A DNA stretch of 64,000 nucleotides from Hondaea fermentalgiana (lineage: Eukaryota > Sar > Bigyra > Thraustochytrida > Thraustochytriidae): contig NPFB01000074.1 in NCBI GenBank assembly GCA_014084085.1, positions 287,563 to 351,562 of the forward strand, read 5' to 3'. A model generated the notes under the pieces. It saw only the letters and a program-made list of their open reading frames with translations, was not told where the DNA came from and did no database searches. The number at the start of each line of letters is the position of its first letter. Positions within the stretch are counted from its first letter, which is position 1. The position numbers were made by a program, and so were the translations under genes. Positions 45,001 to 53,239 of this stretch are shown one piece after another.

Positions 45001-45262
45001 CATGGAGCATTCGCGTTCAGAAATGTCACGCGAGGCGGCGCAGCTCGAGAAGCGCAAGCGCGAGCTGATCGAGGAGCAATGTCGCCAACAGCAACTCCGT
45101 CTTCGCGTGACCGAGGAACGCTCCCAGGTTTACAAGAAACAAGCCGAGGCGATGCGCGAAGCAAGTGCTGCACGGGCGCTCCGTCGGTCGCTCACGGTGA
45201 ACGCGGCATTGCACTATGGTTCTAGCTCTTCGGAAAATACCTACACGGCCAACTTTTTGTGA
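42074..45262 (+). CDS. FBF1-like coiled-coil protein (possible basal body transition fibre)
   Basis: A 1062-residue protein from ATG 42074. Residues 1-~605 are acidic and disordered, with Asp runs (FESDDDDDNAADD, SDDDDDGDD) and short repeated motifs such as SYTFGQKK and AFTFGRKE. Residues ~610-1035 form one nearly unbroken coiled coil rich in Arg, Glu, Ala and Leu (KELQSKIEELSASLTAEREL, LREERAVWETERQEWRNESH, KAALAREREAIDLEREKNER). The acidic disordered half followed by a long Arg/Glu coil recalls FBF1 (DYF-19), a transition-fibre protein needed for ciliary entry; thraustochytrids make flagellate zoospores. Coiled coils match many families by composition, so the name is tentative. The preceding in-frame TTG start is not used. 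Converges with RPB9 (187 bp). Confidence 0.75.
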   Translation: MSLSGGLVPLGGGSKPSASRSQFSYGFESDDDDDNAADDASVPFGLRAGGQDATKSGHQDLGSDSEDDWDADMDEVNDIKAKLDDSDVQELYEPTFSMRETSKQRSAANMAALDELFMDDFGDAAPSAGQGRQTKSSPTSTTAFAKSFAHGSSPVKESKPAASKRVSFQSSPDFSPSPQEASPLQAPQSFGRYAAKKDDNDDDDDEVDYDDDDDFGPATDSENEGDDDFSRSLRTERQHDSKSSLRREHQEAYTNGSQPRPSTRENLKGSSYTFGQKKLHGMSDDDDDGDDHIDDNMDDNIDNDMDDIRGQFQGRTAQSSQDSKTNQASLAKGASERTANSKSKELLGTKTVNAAGSPSIDGNHIAKEEDEEEHKDELEDSWGLDALDDLMPEDTDEAAAAVKGKSPSPVKKANSPMMSSRKNIVAKDPEPKSEEGYAFTFGRKERRSLPTASTQRKPALENARRDRTEPEKKPTSSAAPSAMRKTHMVTFSDSSDDEDLAISRGPRRPRPWKGLAAVSSTDAEQVTTSTARKAAEKDEIEKLDAQEEKSSSPVPPTPPMQNSLSEHAGKQNNVEQNPNQSPRAQTQAQAAESPHAGNTASSMAISAPVVDVSALVGEIRKELGAIHAERVKELQSKIEELSASLTAERELRTAEELKAKARICELEAFSVREQQARERAESSLASTKADHEASMLAISRAHEESLAELRKSASSAAQINELAGAVGKATEDLRAVELVVAQRHDESERARAAQLGCRERLVEEVETKAREQLERASDEARKLQALYGAMQETNQLVRRQCEEDRTRLGAEHARLEALQLTLKVESETLRNDAMDARARLREERAVWETERQEWRNESHRKETALEAERHALEVARRAFQSERSSSLREVEAALARVREEERLLRESREAQAKTRVSLEEQKAALAREREAIDLEREKNERESQRLRDEADATQRALEDLREAQKGRDETKQLCARMEHSRSEMSREAAQLEKRKRELIEEQCRQQQLRLRVTEERSQVYKKQAEAMREASAARALRRSLTVNAALHYGSSSSENTYTANFL

Positions 45263-45449
45263 CGCTTACGTTCAGGATCAAGTGGGCCAAGCGAGCGCTC
45301 GTGCTGCGCAGCAAGCAACGTTAATAGACAAAACTATAATTTTCTTTCTGGAGGGGCTGTAAGAATGATCAAAGACGACCTGCAATAGGGCTTCCGCGTA
45401 CAACATCGCAGACACGTACAACTAATTCTTGCTTCTTTGGCAATCTTCT

Positions 45450-46030
45450 TTATCCAAGCCACTTGTGAAGGCAGGCGTCATTTGCGCAAATGAAGATCAA
45501 ACTCATGTCACTATCTTTGCCTCCGGAGCGATTCATCATCATGCAGGCCTCCTTTCCCTTGCAGTTGGGGCACCGTGTATTGAAGGTCCGCGGAAGCGTG
45601 GGATCGCGCGCAAGCTCCGTGTCGATGAGATCAAGCCGCATCGCTGCGTTTTTCTTCATTTTGTTCACGTAAATGTACGGGTTTTCTGCTTCAGCCTCGT
45701 AGTTACAGTTTTTGCAGTGCATGAAGAGCTTTCTCTCCTGAGGAGTTTCCTTCGGATGAAGCATGTTTTGGCTGCACGTGGAGATTGCGCGTTAGTCGGT
45801 ATTCTTCTTTGGGGTCGTCTCTACATGCGCAATTGGTCGTCCAGAGTAAAACAATGCTTTGCATCTGCACAATCACCACATCCATCGCGCCGGCCCATGC
45901 CAGACCGCGTCTCGCCCCGTCACAACGAGCGCGAGAGTGCTGCGGCGCAAGCGGCAGCCGCTGGCCGGGGTTTGCCATCTCAGACGTTCTCCTTCACCTA
46001 CCATTCCGGGCAAAAGTTGATGCTCGCCAT
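45450..46030 (-). CDS. RPB9: RNA polymerase II subunit RPB9
   Basis: Two exons on the minus strand, 46030-46002 (29 nt) and 45771-45450, give 116 residues. RPB9 is a two-zinc-ribbon subunit on the jaw/lobe of Pol II; it affects start-site choice, fidelity and TFIIS action. Splicing restores MASINFCPECQNMLHPKE, with Cys7 and Cys10 paired to Cys29 and Cys32 (MHCKNC). YIYVNK and DPTLPRT are diagnostic of RPB9 against RPA12 and RPC11. The second ribbon uses TRCPNC and FICANDACLHKW, the C-x4-C form usual in RPB9. Without the first exon the protein lacks half of ribbon 1. Pyrimidine-rich sequence lies upstream on the sense strand (plus-strand polypurine, 46160-46220). Confidence 0.95.
45772..46001 (-). 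other. Intron of RPB9 (230 nt)
   Basis: Donor GTAGGT, branch GACTAAC ~20 nt before the acceptor, acceptor CACGTGCAG. It is phase 2 and splits the fourth codon of the first Cys-x2-Cys knuckle (Cys10). Confidence 0.92.
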
Positions 46031-46697
46031 CCTGAGGTCTCCGAAGCTCGCCGCCGCCGACGCCCGGTCCTCGTGCCCGAGCCGTGCCGCCGCGCGCCGC
46101 CCCGCCCGCACGCGCGTCGCGCAGCCCTTCTCGTCCCTGCCCGCGTAGCGTCTTTGCCATCGCAAAGAAGGAAAGAAAAAAGGAAAGGAAAGAAAAAAAG
46201 AAAGAAAGAAAATAAAACAAAAAACGAAAAAGATGAGGCGGCGCCTAGTACCCTAATTGAAGCACCCATTTCCAGACCTTGCCTTTATTGATTGAAAGGG
46301 ACCCAAGCGTGAGTGGCCAAGGATAGGTCTCTTCCTGTGTCCGCCTCGGCTTGGTTTGTGATGTTGATTGTGAGACGGACTCCCAGAAACCTGCAAGGGA
46401 AAACGCAAAAACAAACCCTGTAAACCTTCGTTTGGGCATCCCTGAGACTGCGATTGGCTGGTGGGTTGGCTGGTCGACCCGCGTGAGGTCTGCTGCGGAC
46501 TTGGAACGGAGGCAACGCCGAGCAGAGCAAACGCAACTCGAGTCGCAGGTCGGAGGCGCTCGCACCTGGCTCAAGTCTTGGCTTTTCCGGCCAAGCTAGC
46601 TTTCGTGCTTTCTCGCTGGTCCGTCCTCAGTCGAGGTATTCCAAGGAGACGGACCAGCTGCATCAATCCAACCAAACCAAGAAAGGCGATAAGATAG
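46031..46697. other. Shared 5' region of divergent RPB9 and hydrolase genes
   Basis: 667 bp without a gene. GAAAG-type polypurine repeats fill 46160-46225. The open frames at 46245-46600 have no features. Confidence 0.55.
46162..46225. repeat. GAAAGG/GAAAAA polypurine tract
   Basis: About 60 nt of A/G-only sequence, pyrimidine on the RPB9 sense strand, ~130-195 bp upstream of its ATG. It parallels the polypyrimidine tract near eL15, though in opposite orientation. Confidence 0.8.
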
Positions 46698-47630
46698 ATG
46701 ATCATGAAGTCCATGGCAGGAGCCAAGACGGCATGGATCGCGAGGCAAGTGGGCGCGAAAGGTGCCAAAGAACGTGGCACGCTTCTCGTGTTCACGCACG
46801 CAAATGGATTCTGCAAGGAAATGTGGCTTCCCATCTGGGACCTTTTGATCGAGCAGATCGACACGGAGCGCGCTCCGATTGATCTACTGAGCCTCGATCT
46901 GGCTGGACATGGAGACTCGGGGCCGATCACAAAACCTTTAAACATCGAAGAGTTCGGTCGTAATGTGCTCGAGGCAATCGATACCTTTTGCGCCAGAACG
47001 CAGGCGAGCTACGACCGCATTGTGGGCATTGGCCATTCGATTGGCGGTTCATCTACGCTGAAAGCTCAGCTGCTACGACCTGTCTTCACGCGCGTGCTGC
47101 TCATGGAGCCCATCATGTCACTGCCCGATGAGCAAGGAAGATTTTTTCGCAAAGATGAATCCGACTTTGTCAAGTCGACCCTGCGAAGACGCAACCGATT
47201 CCCCGACCGCAAGTCCGCAGCTGACAACTGGCGCGGAAAAGGAGCGTACAAGGGCTGGGCTCCAGGAATGCTAGAGCTCTTTGTGCAACATGCGATGCGC
47301 GAGACTGAAGATGGCTCCGTGGAGCTCAAATGCGAGCCAGCTTCTGAGGCTGAGGCCTATGCCGATAACAATCCGATTCTTACAGAACTGCACAAGGTAA
47401 GCTGCCCAGCGATTGTCATCGGCGGCTCCGAGAGCTGGCACATGCCCAAGGACAAAGTTGAGGCTTTCCACAAGCTATACCGATACCCTGGAGGCTTTGA
47501 GATTGTTCCAGGTGGCGATCACTTTTTGCCAATGGTGGATCCGGAATTTTTTACCAAACGCATTCTGGAGACTTTTTCCTTTCCTACCAAGGCCAGCACC
47601 CGTTTAGCGCCCAAAGTCGCGAGGCTGTAA
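46698..47630 (+). CDS. Alpha/beta hydrolase
   Basis: A 310-residue protein from ATG 46698. The fold is visible as LLVFTHANGFCKEMW (oxyanion region, HANG in place of HGxG), LLSLDLAGHGDSG, the nucleophile elbow GIGHSIGG (Ser114) and PGGDHFLPM (His275). The acid residue is probably in the IVIGGSESWHMP strand end, where Glu replaces the commoner Asp; this is not certain. The HAxG start and the lid region KSAADNWRGKGAYKGWAPGM are like the hydrolases annotated as epoxide hydrolase- or serine hydrolase-like in fungi and protists. There is no signal peptide or membrane helix, so it is probably cytosolic. The substrate is unknown. Converges with the ArfGAP gene (274 bp). Confidence 0.85.
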   Translation: MIMKSMAGAKTAWIARQVGAKGAKERGTLLVFTHANGFCKEMWLPIWDLLIEQIDTERAPIDLLSLDLAGHGDSGPITKPLNIEEFGRNVLEAIDTFCARTQASYDRIVGIGHSIGGSSTLKAQLLRPVFTRVLLMEPIMSLPDEQGRFFRKDESDFVKSTLRRRNRFPDRKSAADNWRGKGAYKGWAPGMLELFVQHAMRETEDGSVELKCEPASEAEAYADNNPILTELHKVSCPAIVIGGSESWHMPKDKVEAFHKLYRYPGGFEIVPGGDHFLPMVDPEFFTKRILETFSFPTKASTRLAPKVARL

Positions 47631-47904
47631 CTTCAAGTTTCTTCTATTCTTACCTTTGAGAGTTGAGGTTTTCCTCTTTTGTGGCGGATGTTCTCGAGGA
47701 TCGCATTCATGCGGGCTTTTTCTTTTTGCAAAATGAGAAGAGGGGTCTGATCGATGACTTGCTCGTTCGTGCTTGGCTCCAAATAATGATTTAAACTCAA
47801 GCAGGGCCCTTCACGATCTCACTTTGCGCGAAGCTTTTCCTTTTACTATTTTATGTGCTTCGATACACAAAGCTTTGTTCTGTTTGCGGTTCCGTTTCTT
47901 GTGA

Positions 47905-49452
47905 TCAGCGATATCTGGACGCAAAGGAGGAGACATCGGACCTGACCTTGGAGCCAAGCTCGGCAAAAAAGTCGGCGGCATTCGCGAGGTCCACAGACCC
48001 AGAACCAGATCCAGAACGCGTCGTGCCCTGGGCGTGCATAGAATCCATGGGATCTTGGGTCTCGCGACCAAAATAAGCATCCGAAGAAATGCTGTTCGCG
48101 TTGGAGAACTTGCTGAGCTGCTGTCCGCGCTGCCGTCGCTCCTCAAGAGACTCATCGGTATCGCGAAAGAACTCGGACGATGAGATGCCCTTGGCATTCT
48201 TGAAGCGGTCGAGCGTGTCGCCTACCCTGTCGGCGGTAGGATTTGATGCGCCACCAGTAATGCTGAAGCCGCCACCGCCACCGCCAGTGCTGCTGGTGCT
48301 GGTGCTACCGTTCGTCCTGAGAGCGGGCGCGCTTGGCGCAGAGGGCGCGGCATTTGAGTATCTGGACTGTGGCTCGGCGGGGGCTTGAATGGAGGGCGCA
48401 AGAGGCTTTACAGGCTCCTTCATGAGGTCGTCGAGATCCTGTTTCGAGGCCGTTGCGCCGCCCGTCCTGGACACGCGCTGGGCTCCCAAACCGTTCTTCT
48501 TCTTGCGAGTTGTAGTAGGTCGCCGTTTCGTCAGAGCCGCAGCCTTCTTTTGCAGCGCGGAAGGGTCCGAGGCACCAGGCGCGCCAGATGGCGCGCTGGG
48601 TCGGTCGCCCGCCGAAGGCCCAAGCCGAAGGCCAGCCATGTCCTTGGGCTCGAGCTTAGGAACAGGAGGCTTCGCTGCAGCTGCAACAGGCGCAGTGGTA
48701 GCGGCAGGAGTTGCTTGGGTTGCGGGCTCATCTGCGGTGTTTGACGAAGGCTCGATTTTAGGCGTAGGCTTCCGCTGGACGGGCGGAGGCGTCGTGGACG
48801 AGGCCGTAGTCGGCGTCTCCGGGGAAGTGGCATCCGGTGTTCGGGATCGAGGTGGCGGCGCCGATCCCGCGAGGTTTTGCGCGGGAGGCGAAGCAGTCGC
48901 AGCCGCGGCAACGGCTCCGCCGGGCACCGGCGTAGCACCGCGAGATGGGGGCGGCGTGTTTTCGCGAATGAGATTGTCAAGACCCTTGTCGCCTCCGAGT
49001 TCCGAGGCCGAAAGCTTTTTCTTGGCGGTGGCTTCGCCAGTGTGCAAGAGGTCCTCGAGGTTCGCGGCGTTGACATCCTTGTAGAGCGCCTTGTGATATT
49101 TTTTGGCTGTGTTGGAGTGGTACTTTTCCTCAAAGTCTTGCGAGCCCGAGGTACGCCAGCCTTGTTGCTTGAAGAACTCCGTGGCTCGCCGGTTACCGCC
49201 AAGAAACATGGCAATGAGATGCTCCGGCTTCCAGGTGTCCATCTCAGCGCTGCGCACGTACGAGACGTGGGTGCCAAGAGAACGGTGGCGACCTGAGCAG
49301 TCGAGGCAAATGAAGATGCCGTAGGTGGCGCTGCACCATCGGGGGTTCTTACTCGGGCAGTCAAAGCATTTTTTGTTCTCTGGACGCGTGCGAAGGCGCA
49401 GAAGCTGGTCCTTGCACGTCTTGGCGTCCACGTACCCTGCCGGCGAGCTCAT
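47905..49452 (-). CDS. ArfGAP2/3 (Glo3) GTPase-activating protein
   Basis: A 515-residue protein from ATG 49452. ArfGAP2/3 proteins stimulate GTP hydrolysis on Arf1 at the Golgi within the COPI coat. The ArfGAP zinc finger is intact: Cys29, Cys32, Cys49 and Cys52 (C-x2-C-x16-C-x2-C), and the arginine finger is Arg57 in [35 protein letters not shown] and [18 protein letters not shown] are the usual following helices. The long middle (about 170-410) is Pro/Ala/Thr-rich. Near the C-terminus, GISSSEFF and SISSDAYFG are the Glo3-motif repeats that separate ArfGAP2/3 from ArfGAP1. The frame extends 19 codons upstream through a GTG or CTG start without homology. The protein ends in basic VSSFASRYR. 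Confidence 0.93.
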   Translation of the reverse strand: MSSPAGYVDAKTCKDQLLRLRTRPENKKCFDCPSKNPRWCSATYGIFICLDCSGRHRSLGTHVSYVRSAEMDTWKPEHLIAMFLGGNRRATEFFKQQGWRTSGSQDFEEKYHSNTAKKYHKALYKDVNAANLEDLLHTGEATAKKKLSASELGGDKGLDNLIRENTPPPSRGATPVPGGAVAAAATASPPAQNLAGSAPPPRSRTPDATSPETPTTASSTTPPPVQRKPTPKIEPSSNTADEPATQATPAATTAPVAAAAKPPVPKLEPKDMAGLRLGPSAGDRPSAPSGAPGASDPSALQKKAAALTKRRPTTTRKKKNGLGAQRVSRTGGATASKQDLDDLMKEPVKPLAPSIQAPAEPQSRYSNAAPSAPSAPALRTNGSTSTSSTGGGGGGFSITGGASNPTADRVGDTLDRFKNAKGISSSEFFRDTDESLEERRQRGQQLSKFSNANSISSDAYFGRETQDPMDSMHAQGTTRSGSGSGSVDLANAADFFAELGSKVRSDVSSFASRYR

Positions 49453-50181
49453 CGTCGTTTCGACTGACCGACCGACCAACGCCGCGGATTGCTTCTGCTG
49501 TGCGTGCACTCGCGTGCTCTGCAGACAGGTTTGCGCGGGTTTTGGAGATGCCCTGCAGGCGAGCTGACGGACGTCTCGCTACCCGACGGCCGGGCCTTTC
49601 TAGCGAGCCAACGAGTCGCGCCTTGCGGACTCGTGCGCGCGCGCACGTCACCGAGGCCACGTGGATTCGGTTTTGCTCTTTTTCTTTTTACTTTTCCTTT
49701 TTTCTCGTTTTTTCGAGACAACTTGGCAAGGCAACTTGGCAAAGAAAGCAACAGCAGGAGAGTGAGAGAGAGAAAAAAGAAAGACGTTGTATGTGTATAA
49801 AAACCAAGAAACAAGAGGTTGGACGTAAGGCTTGACGTAGGTCTCGTTCACACCATGAGACTAGCGAGTACGCGAGCAAGCAAACAAGATAGCAAGTTCA
49901 AGCAACCTTCTCTCTTGTGGATATTTCTCTTTTCATGTGAGAAGAGGGGCCTGTCTCAATGTGCTCGAGACGTTCACGAAATACATACTACTTGGGTCTG
50001 TGATAATGTAAGTTATGCGTCCGGATTTGGAGATAGGCCCTATCTTGAAGAACGTTGCAGAAATTTACACAAAAGAAACACGACGTGGGCAACGAGAGCT
50101 AGGTCCATCCAAAAGTAATCAAGCTCGCTGAAGCACGACGTAAGTTGATATTCACAGTCAATTTCAGAAGAAGGGACGTGC
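49453..50181. other. Intergenic region between MESD (3') and ArfGAP (5')
   Basis: 729 bp without a gene. A T/C-rich stretch lies at 49675-49720 and a GAGAGAG patch near 49760-49775. The rest is AT-richer than average; GATAGGCCCTATC at 50033-50045 is a near palindrome. Confidence 0.55.
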
Positions 50182-50844
50182 TCACAGCTCAGTCTTTACT
50201 TGGTTGGACGGAGAGCTCTTGCTGTTCCGACGACGACGACGTCGGCGACGACGAGTGGGAGCTCGTGCTGCGTGTGCTGTGTAATCGGCGGCCGCGGGAT
50301 GCGATGCGGTCTCGGGAATCATTCCATTCGCCAGTCCATCTTGCCAATGCACATTGTCTACCTCGGGCTGGTCACTAATGAGATCATATATTCCAGTCGC
50401 AACCCAACCCTTTTGCAGCGTGACGACGAGCTTCCCTGGTTCAAGCTTGTAGACGCTAACATCCACCCCACCGGTTTTGGCCAGACGTTTGAGACGGTCC
50501 CCGAACCCAATCGTCTCCTGCTCATCGAGCTTACCGCGGAGTTGGACGAACATCATCGTCGCGCCGAGACTACCCTGGCTCTCCTTGCGCTCGATTTCGG
50601 CGTACAAGGCCTGGCCTTCCGTCTCTAGCTCGGCGGCCTCGTCGTCGACCTCGAGTTGTCGCTCCAGCCTGTCCCAATCTTGGTCCGTGAGATCCTGCCA
50701 GCGCTTGCCTGGCGCCAGCGCCGTTGCGCTTGCCGCAAGCAGATAGAGGCAGACGCAGCAAGCGAGCGCGCACGCTGCTGCGCGGCTCGCAAAGGCCCGG
50801 CTGCCACCGCCCAAGGCGCGCTTCGAAGGCGCGGCCATGCTCAT
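50182..50844 (-). CDS. MESD: MESD-family ER chaperone for LDL-receptor-type proteins
   Basis: A 220-residue protein from ATG 50844. A hydrophobic leader (AACALACCVCLYLLAASATALA, about 23-44) gives ER entry. The core matches animal MESD closely in pattern: WQDLTDQDWDRLERQLEVDD, then GATMMFVQLRGKLDEQET and LVVTLQKGWVATGIYDLI. The C-terminus has an Arg tract (RRRRRRRRR) and ends KTEL, a KDEL-like retrieval signal, as animal MESD ends in REDL-like tails. MESD helps fold beta-propeller/EGF units of LRP5/6-type receptors in the ER, so a client with similar modules is expected here; the EGF-like protein at 3722-4768 is only a conceptual candidate. The start 12 nt upstream (TTG) and the ATG six nt downstream make little difference. 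Confidence 0.82.
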   Translation of the reverse strand: MSMAAPSKRALGGGSRAFASRAAACALACCVCLYLLAASATALAPGKRWQDLTDQDWDRLERQLEVDDEAAELETEGQALYAEIERKESQGSLGATMMFVQLRGKLDEQETIGFGDRLKRLAKTGGVDVSVYKLEPGKLVVTLQKGWVATGIYDLISDQPEVDNVHWQDGLANGMIPETASHPAAADYTAHAARAPTRRRRRRRRRNSKSSPSNQVKTEL

Positions 50845-51764
50845 GGCATTCCCCAAAAAGAGAACTTGGGTTATGCCAGAAGTTTGCCAAGTGGTGAAGG
50901 GGGAGAACGAGAACTACAGCGAGTTTCGACTTTCTGAGCTGAGTAGGCCAATTAGTACTTGTTGACGTCATGCGAGAAGGCAAAACCCCAACTAGCGAGC
51001 ATGGAAAAGTGTTCAGTCAGTAGCCTGGTGACATTGCGGCGAGTTGATGCATCACGAGTGTCTCGCGGCCGAGAATAGTTCAAAACAATGGGGTTATTTT
51101 GCAGGTTATCAAGTTGGCCAACCCGTAGGATCTGACGCTGCTCAAACAGCACGAAAACCAGTACGGCATGTTGATTTTACCTCCGTGACGCGCGGCATCA
51201 GCCACTAGACACGCCCATTCTACAAAAAGCTCAAGACGTACGTCGAAAACACCCACAAAGCATTTCACTGCAGGCAGAAAGAAAGAAGAATTTTTCGGAC
51301 CCGCGCTCCAAACTCATGGTTCGTTTTTCGCTTGCTCGCTTGCTCTCGTCTCAGGTAATACGATGTGCAGGTTGAAAAAAAATCGATACCATCGTAGACC
51401 TATTTGCTGCAAAGAGTGTGCGTGAAAAAGAAAAGAAAAAGCTAAACAAATTCTACACAACTCAATGGGACGAAACATTCAAGGAATGCAACGAGCTCAA
51501 CTCCGGCAACGAAAAGTAATTGACAATTTTGATAACAGATTTATTGTAAAAACACAACAGAAAGAAGGCCCAACCCGCAAGAAGAATGGAGGGAGGGGCC
51601 CACGATCGATCGCGCCAAGAAAATGCGGGGTATATGTTCACATGAGCGAGAGCGAGCGAGCGAGCGAGCAAAAGGCGAGATGGCGCTCGCAGAGCAAAGA
51701 CAGAGCAAAGGCAGAGCAGGGACAGAGAAGAGACAGTACGTCGAGGCATCGCAAAGCAGAGCGT
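50845..51764. other. Intergenic region with GAGC and AGAGCAA repeats
   Basis: 920 bp without a gene. It contains a GAGC run (51644-51669) and GCAGAGCAAAGACA-like imperfect repeats (51690-51735), the latter close to the stop of the next minus-strand gene. Short open frames are unsupported. Confidence 0.5.
51644..51669. repeat. (GAGC)n microsatellite
   Basis: About six GAGC-type units. Unlike most others, this run is downstream of the nearest gene and 800 bp upstream of MESD. Confidence 0.85.
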
Positions 51765-52733
51765 CTATGAAAAGTTGCGAGAGATGCGGATGCGAACGCG
51801 AAAGGCTCTTGCGCGATCACGGAGGGCCTGGTCCAGGGCGCCGACGGCGGAGGGTCTGTGCTGGCGACGCTTCGGTAGCTCCGGGCGTGATTCAGATGCA
51901 TTGCTCTTGCGCGACGCGTAGGCTGATTCGTCCTCGGACTCTTCCCTTTCGGCCTCCTCCCTTGCTGAACGCGTGAATGAGGAAGACTTGCGAGAGCGCC
52001 CGCTCAAGCGCGTCAGCCAGGTGAAGCGCGAGGAGGCCCGGCCAGTGCGCGTGCCTTGCTGCTGCTGCTGCTGCTGCTGTTGCTGCTCCTCGTCGTCGTC
52101 CTCGTCGTCAGCTTGAGAGGTCTCGGCATCCGAGGAAGACTCTTCGGAACCGCGGTGGAGGGGATTCTCGCTTTCGATGCTAAAATGCTCCTTGCGCCTG
52201 TCGCGGCGCCGTGACAGCAAACGAGGTGCCATGGCGAATTTCCCCGAGAGAATACGCGAGGGAGCGCTTTGGTCCGAGCCCGAACGCATGAGGCGACCCG
52301 AGTGTCGCGACGGACTGAACGCCTTGCGAACAATGTCGTCTTCGTAGTCGCTATGGTAATGAAAGTCGGTCTCCTCCGCCTCTTCATCGAGCGCCGCGAG
52401 CACGTCTGGAGCGCTGGACCAGGGCCGCGCGCCCTTCATTTTGAAGCGCGCAAGCAGCCTGTCTGCGACCTCGTCGCTCTCGTGCGACATGGCCTCGTCA
52501 TCGTAAAACTGCCCCCTCTGGCTCGCGGGGAGCGCGCGCTCGATCTCGCTCGAGTCCGGCCTCGTTCGCGCCGGCCCGAAGACGTCCTCGAAGCTCGTGA
52601 CCACGGGCGGCGTCTTCCACGAGGCCTCCCGCACCGACGTCCTGTCGGGCGCGTCCTCCTCGCTGCTCTCCTCGCCGCCGTTGCCGCCCCTGCCGCCGCG
52701 CAGCTGCCCCAGCGACGCGAGCCTCCTCAGCAT
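51765..52733 (-). CDS. Disordered Ser/Arg-rich protein, unknown function
   Basis: A 322-residue protein from ATG 52733. It is low in hydrophobic residues, with acidic patches, SP/RS-type phosphosite clusters (RSGRSRKSSSFTRS, SFEDVFGPAR) and a run of ten Gln after an Asp/Glu stretch. No domain, signal peptide or membrane helix is seen. The short ordered-looking pieces are FSIESENPLHRG and FTWLTRLSG. Codon use and the clean stop favour a real gene, but it could be a fragment of a larger one. The frame extends 67 codons upstream of the ATG with Arg/Pro-rich residues that are treated as leader. Confidence 0.55.
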   Translation of the reverse strand: MLRRLASLGQLRGGRGGNGGEESSEEDAPDRTSVREASWKTPPVVTSFEDVFGPARTRPDSSEIERALPASQRGQFYDDEAMSHESDEVADRLLARFKMKGARPWSSAPDVLAALDEEAEETDFHYHSDYEDDIVRKAFSPSRHSGRLMRSGSDQSAPSRILSGKFAMAPRLLSRRRDRRKEHFSIESENPLHRGSEESSSDAETSQADDEDDDEEQQQQQQQQQQGTRTGRASSRFTWLTRLSGRSRKSSSFTRSAREEAEREESEDESAYASRKSNASESRPELPKRRQHRPSAVGALDQALRDRARAFRVRIRISRNFS

Positions 52734-53216
52734 GGCGCCTCCCGCTCCTGCTCCTCCTCGAGGCCTCGGCCGGCCGGGAAAGCCCCCGTCGCTCACCGGC
52801 GATCGCGGTCTGCCTCGCGCCGCGCCTCGCCGCGAGCACGTTCGCTGTCTGTCCGTATGCCTCTCCGTTCGCGCTGCTCGTCTCGGCCTCGCTTTTGTCT
52901 TCCTTCCTCGGCGCGCAGGCAGCCAGGCCGGCACGTGTGCACGTGCCGCGCCGCCGCTGCACGCGCTGCACTCGCGGTCCCGCCCCGCGATCCGGCTCTG
53001 CTCTGCTCTGTTCTGCTCTGCTCTGCCGCGCCGCGCCCGGTCGCCCGCGCGCCGCCGCGCCTCGCGCTCGCGCGCAGCAGCAGGTCGCGGCCGCCGCCCG
53101 CGTCACGCACGCAGCAGCAGGTCGCGCGGCGGCGCTAATCTTGGGCGCGCGCCCCGGCGGGGAAAATGAATGCCGGTCGAAGATCGAGCGACTCGCGACG
53201 CGGGTGCGTGCGAGGC

Positions 53217-53239
53217 GGGCGGGCGGGCGAGCGGGCGGG
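53217..53239 (+). repeat. GGGC run, potential G-quadruplex
   Basis: Five G-triplets (53217, 53221, 53225, 53233, 53237) with 1-5 nt loops satisfy the G3N1-7 rule. Confidence 0.55.
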
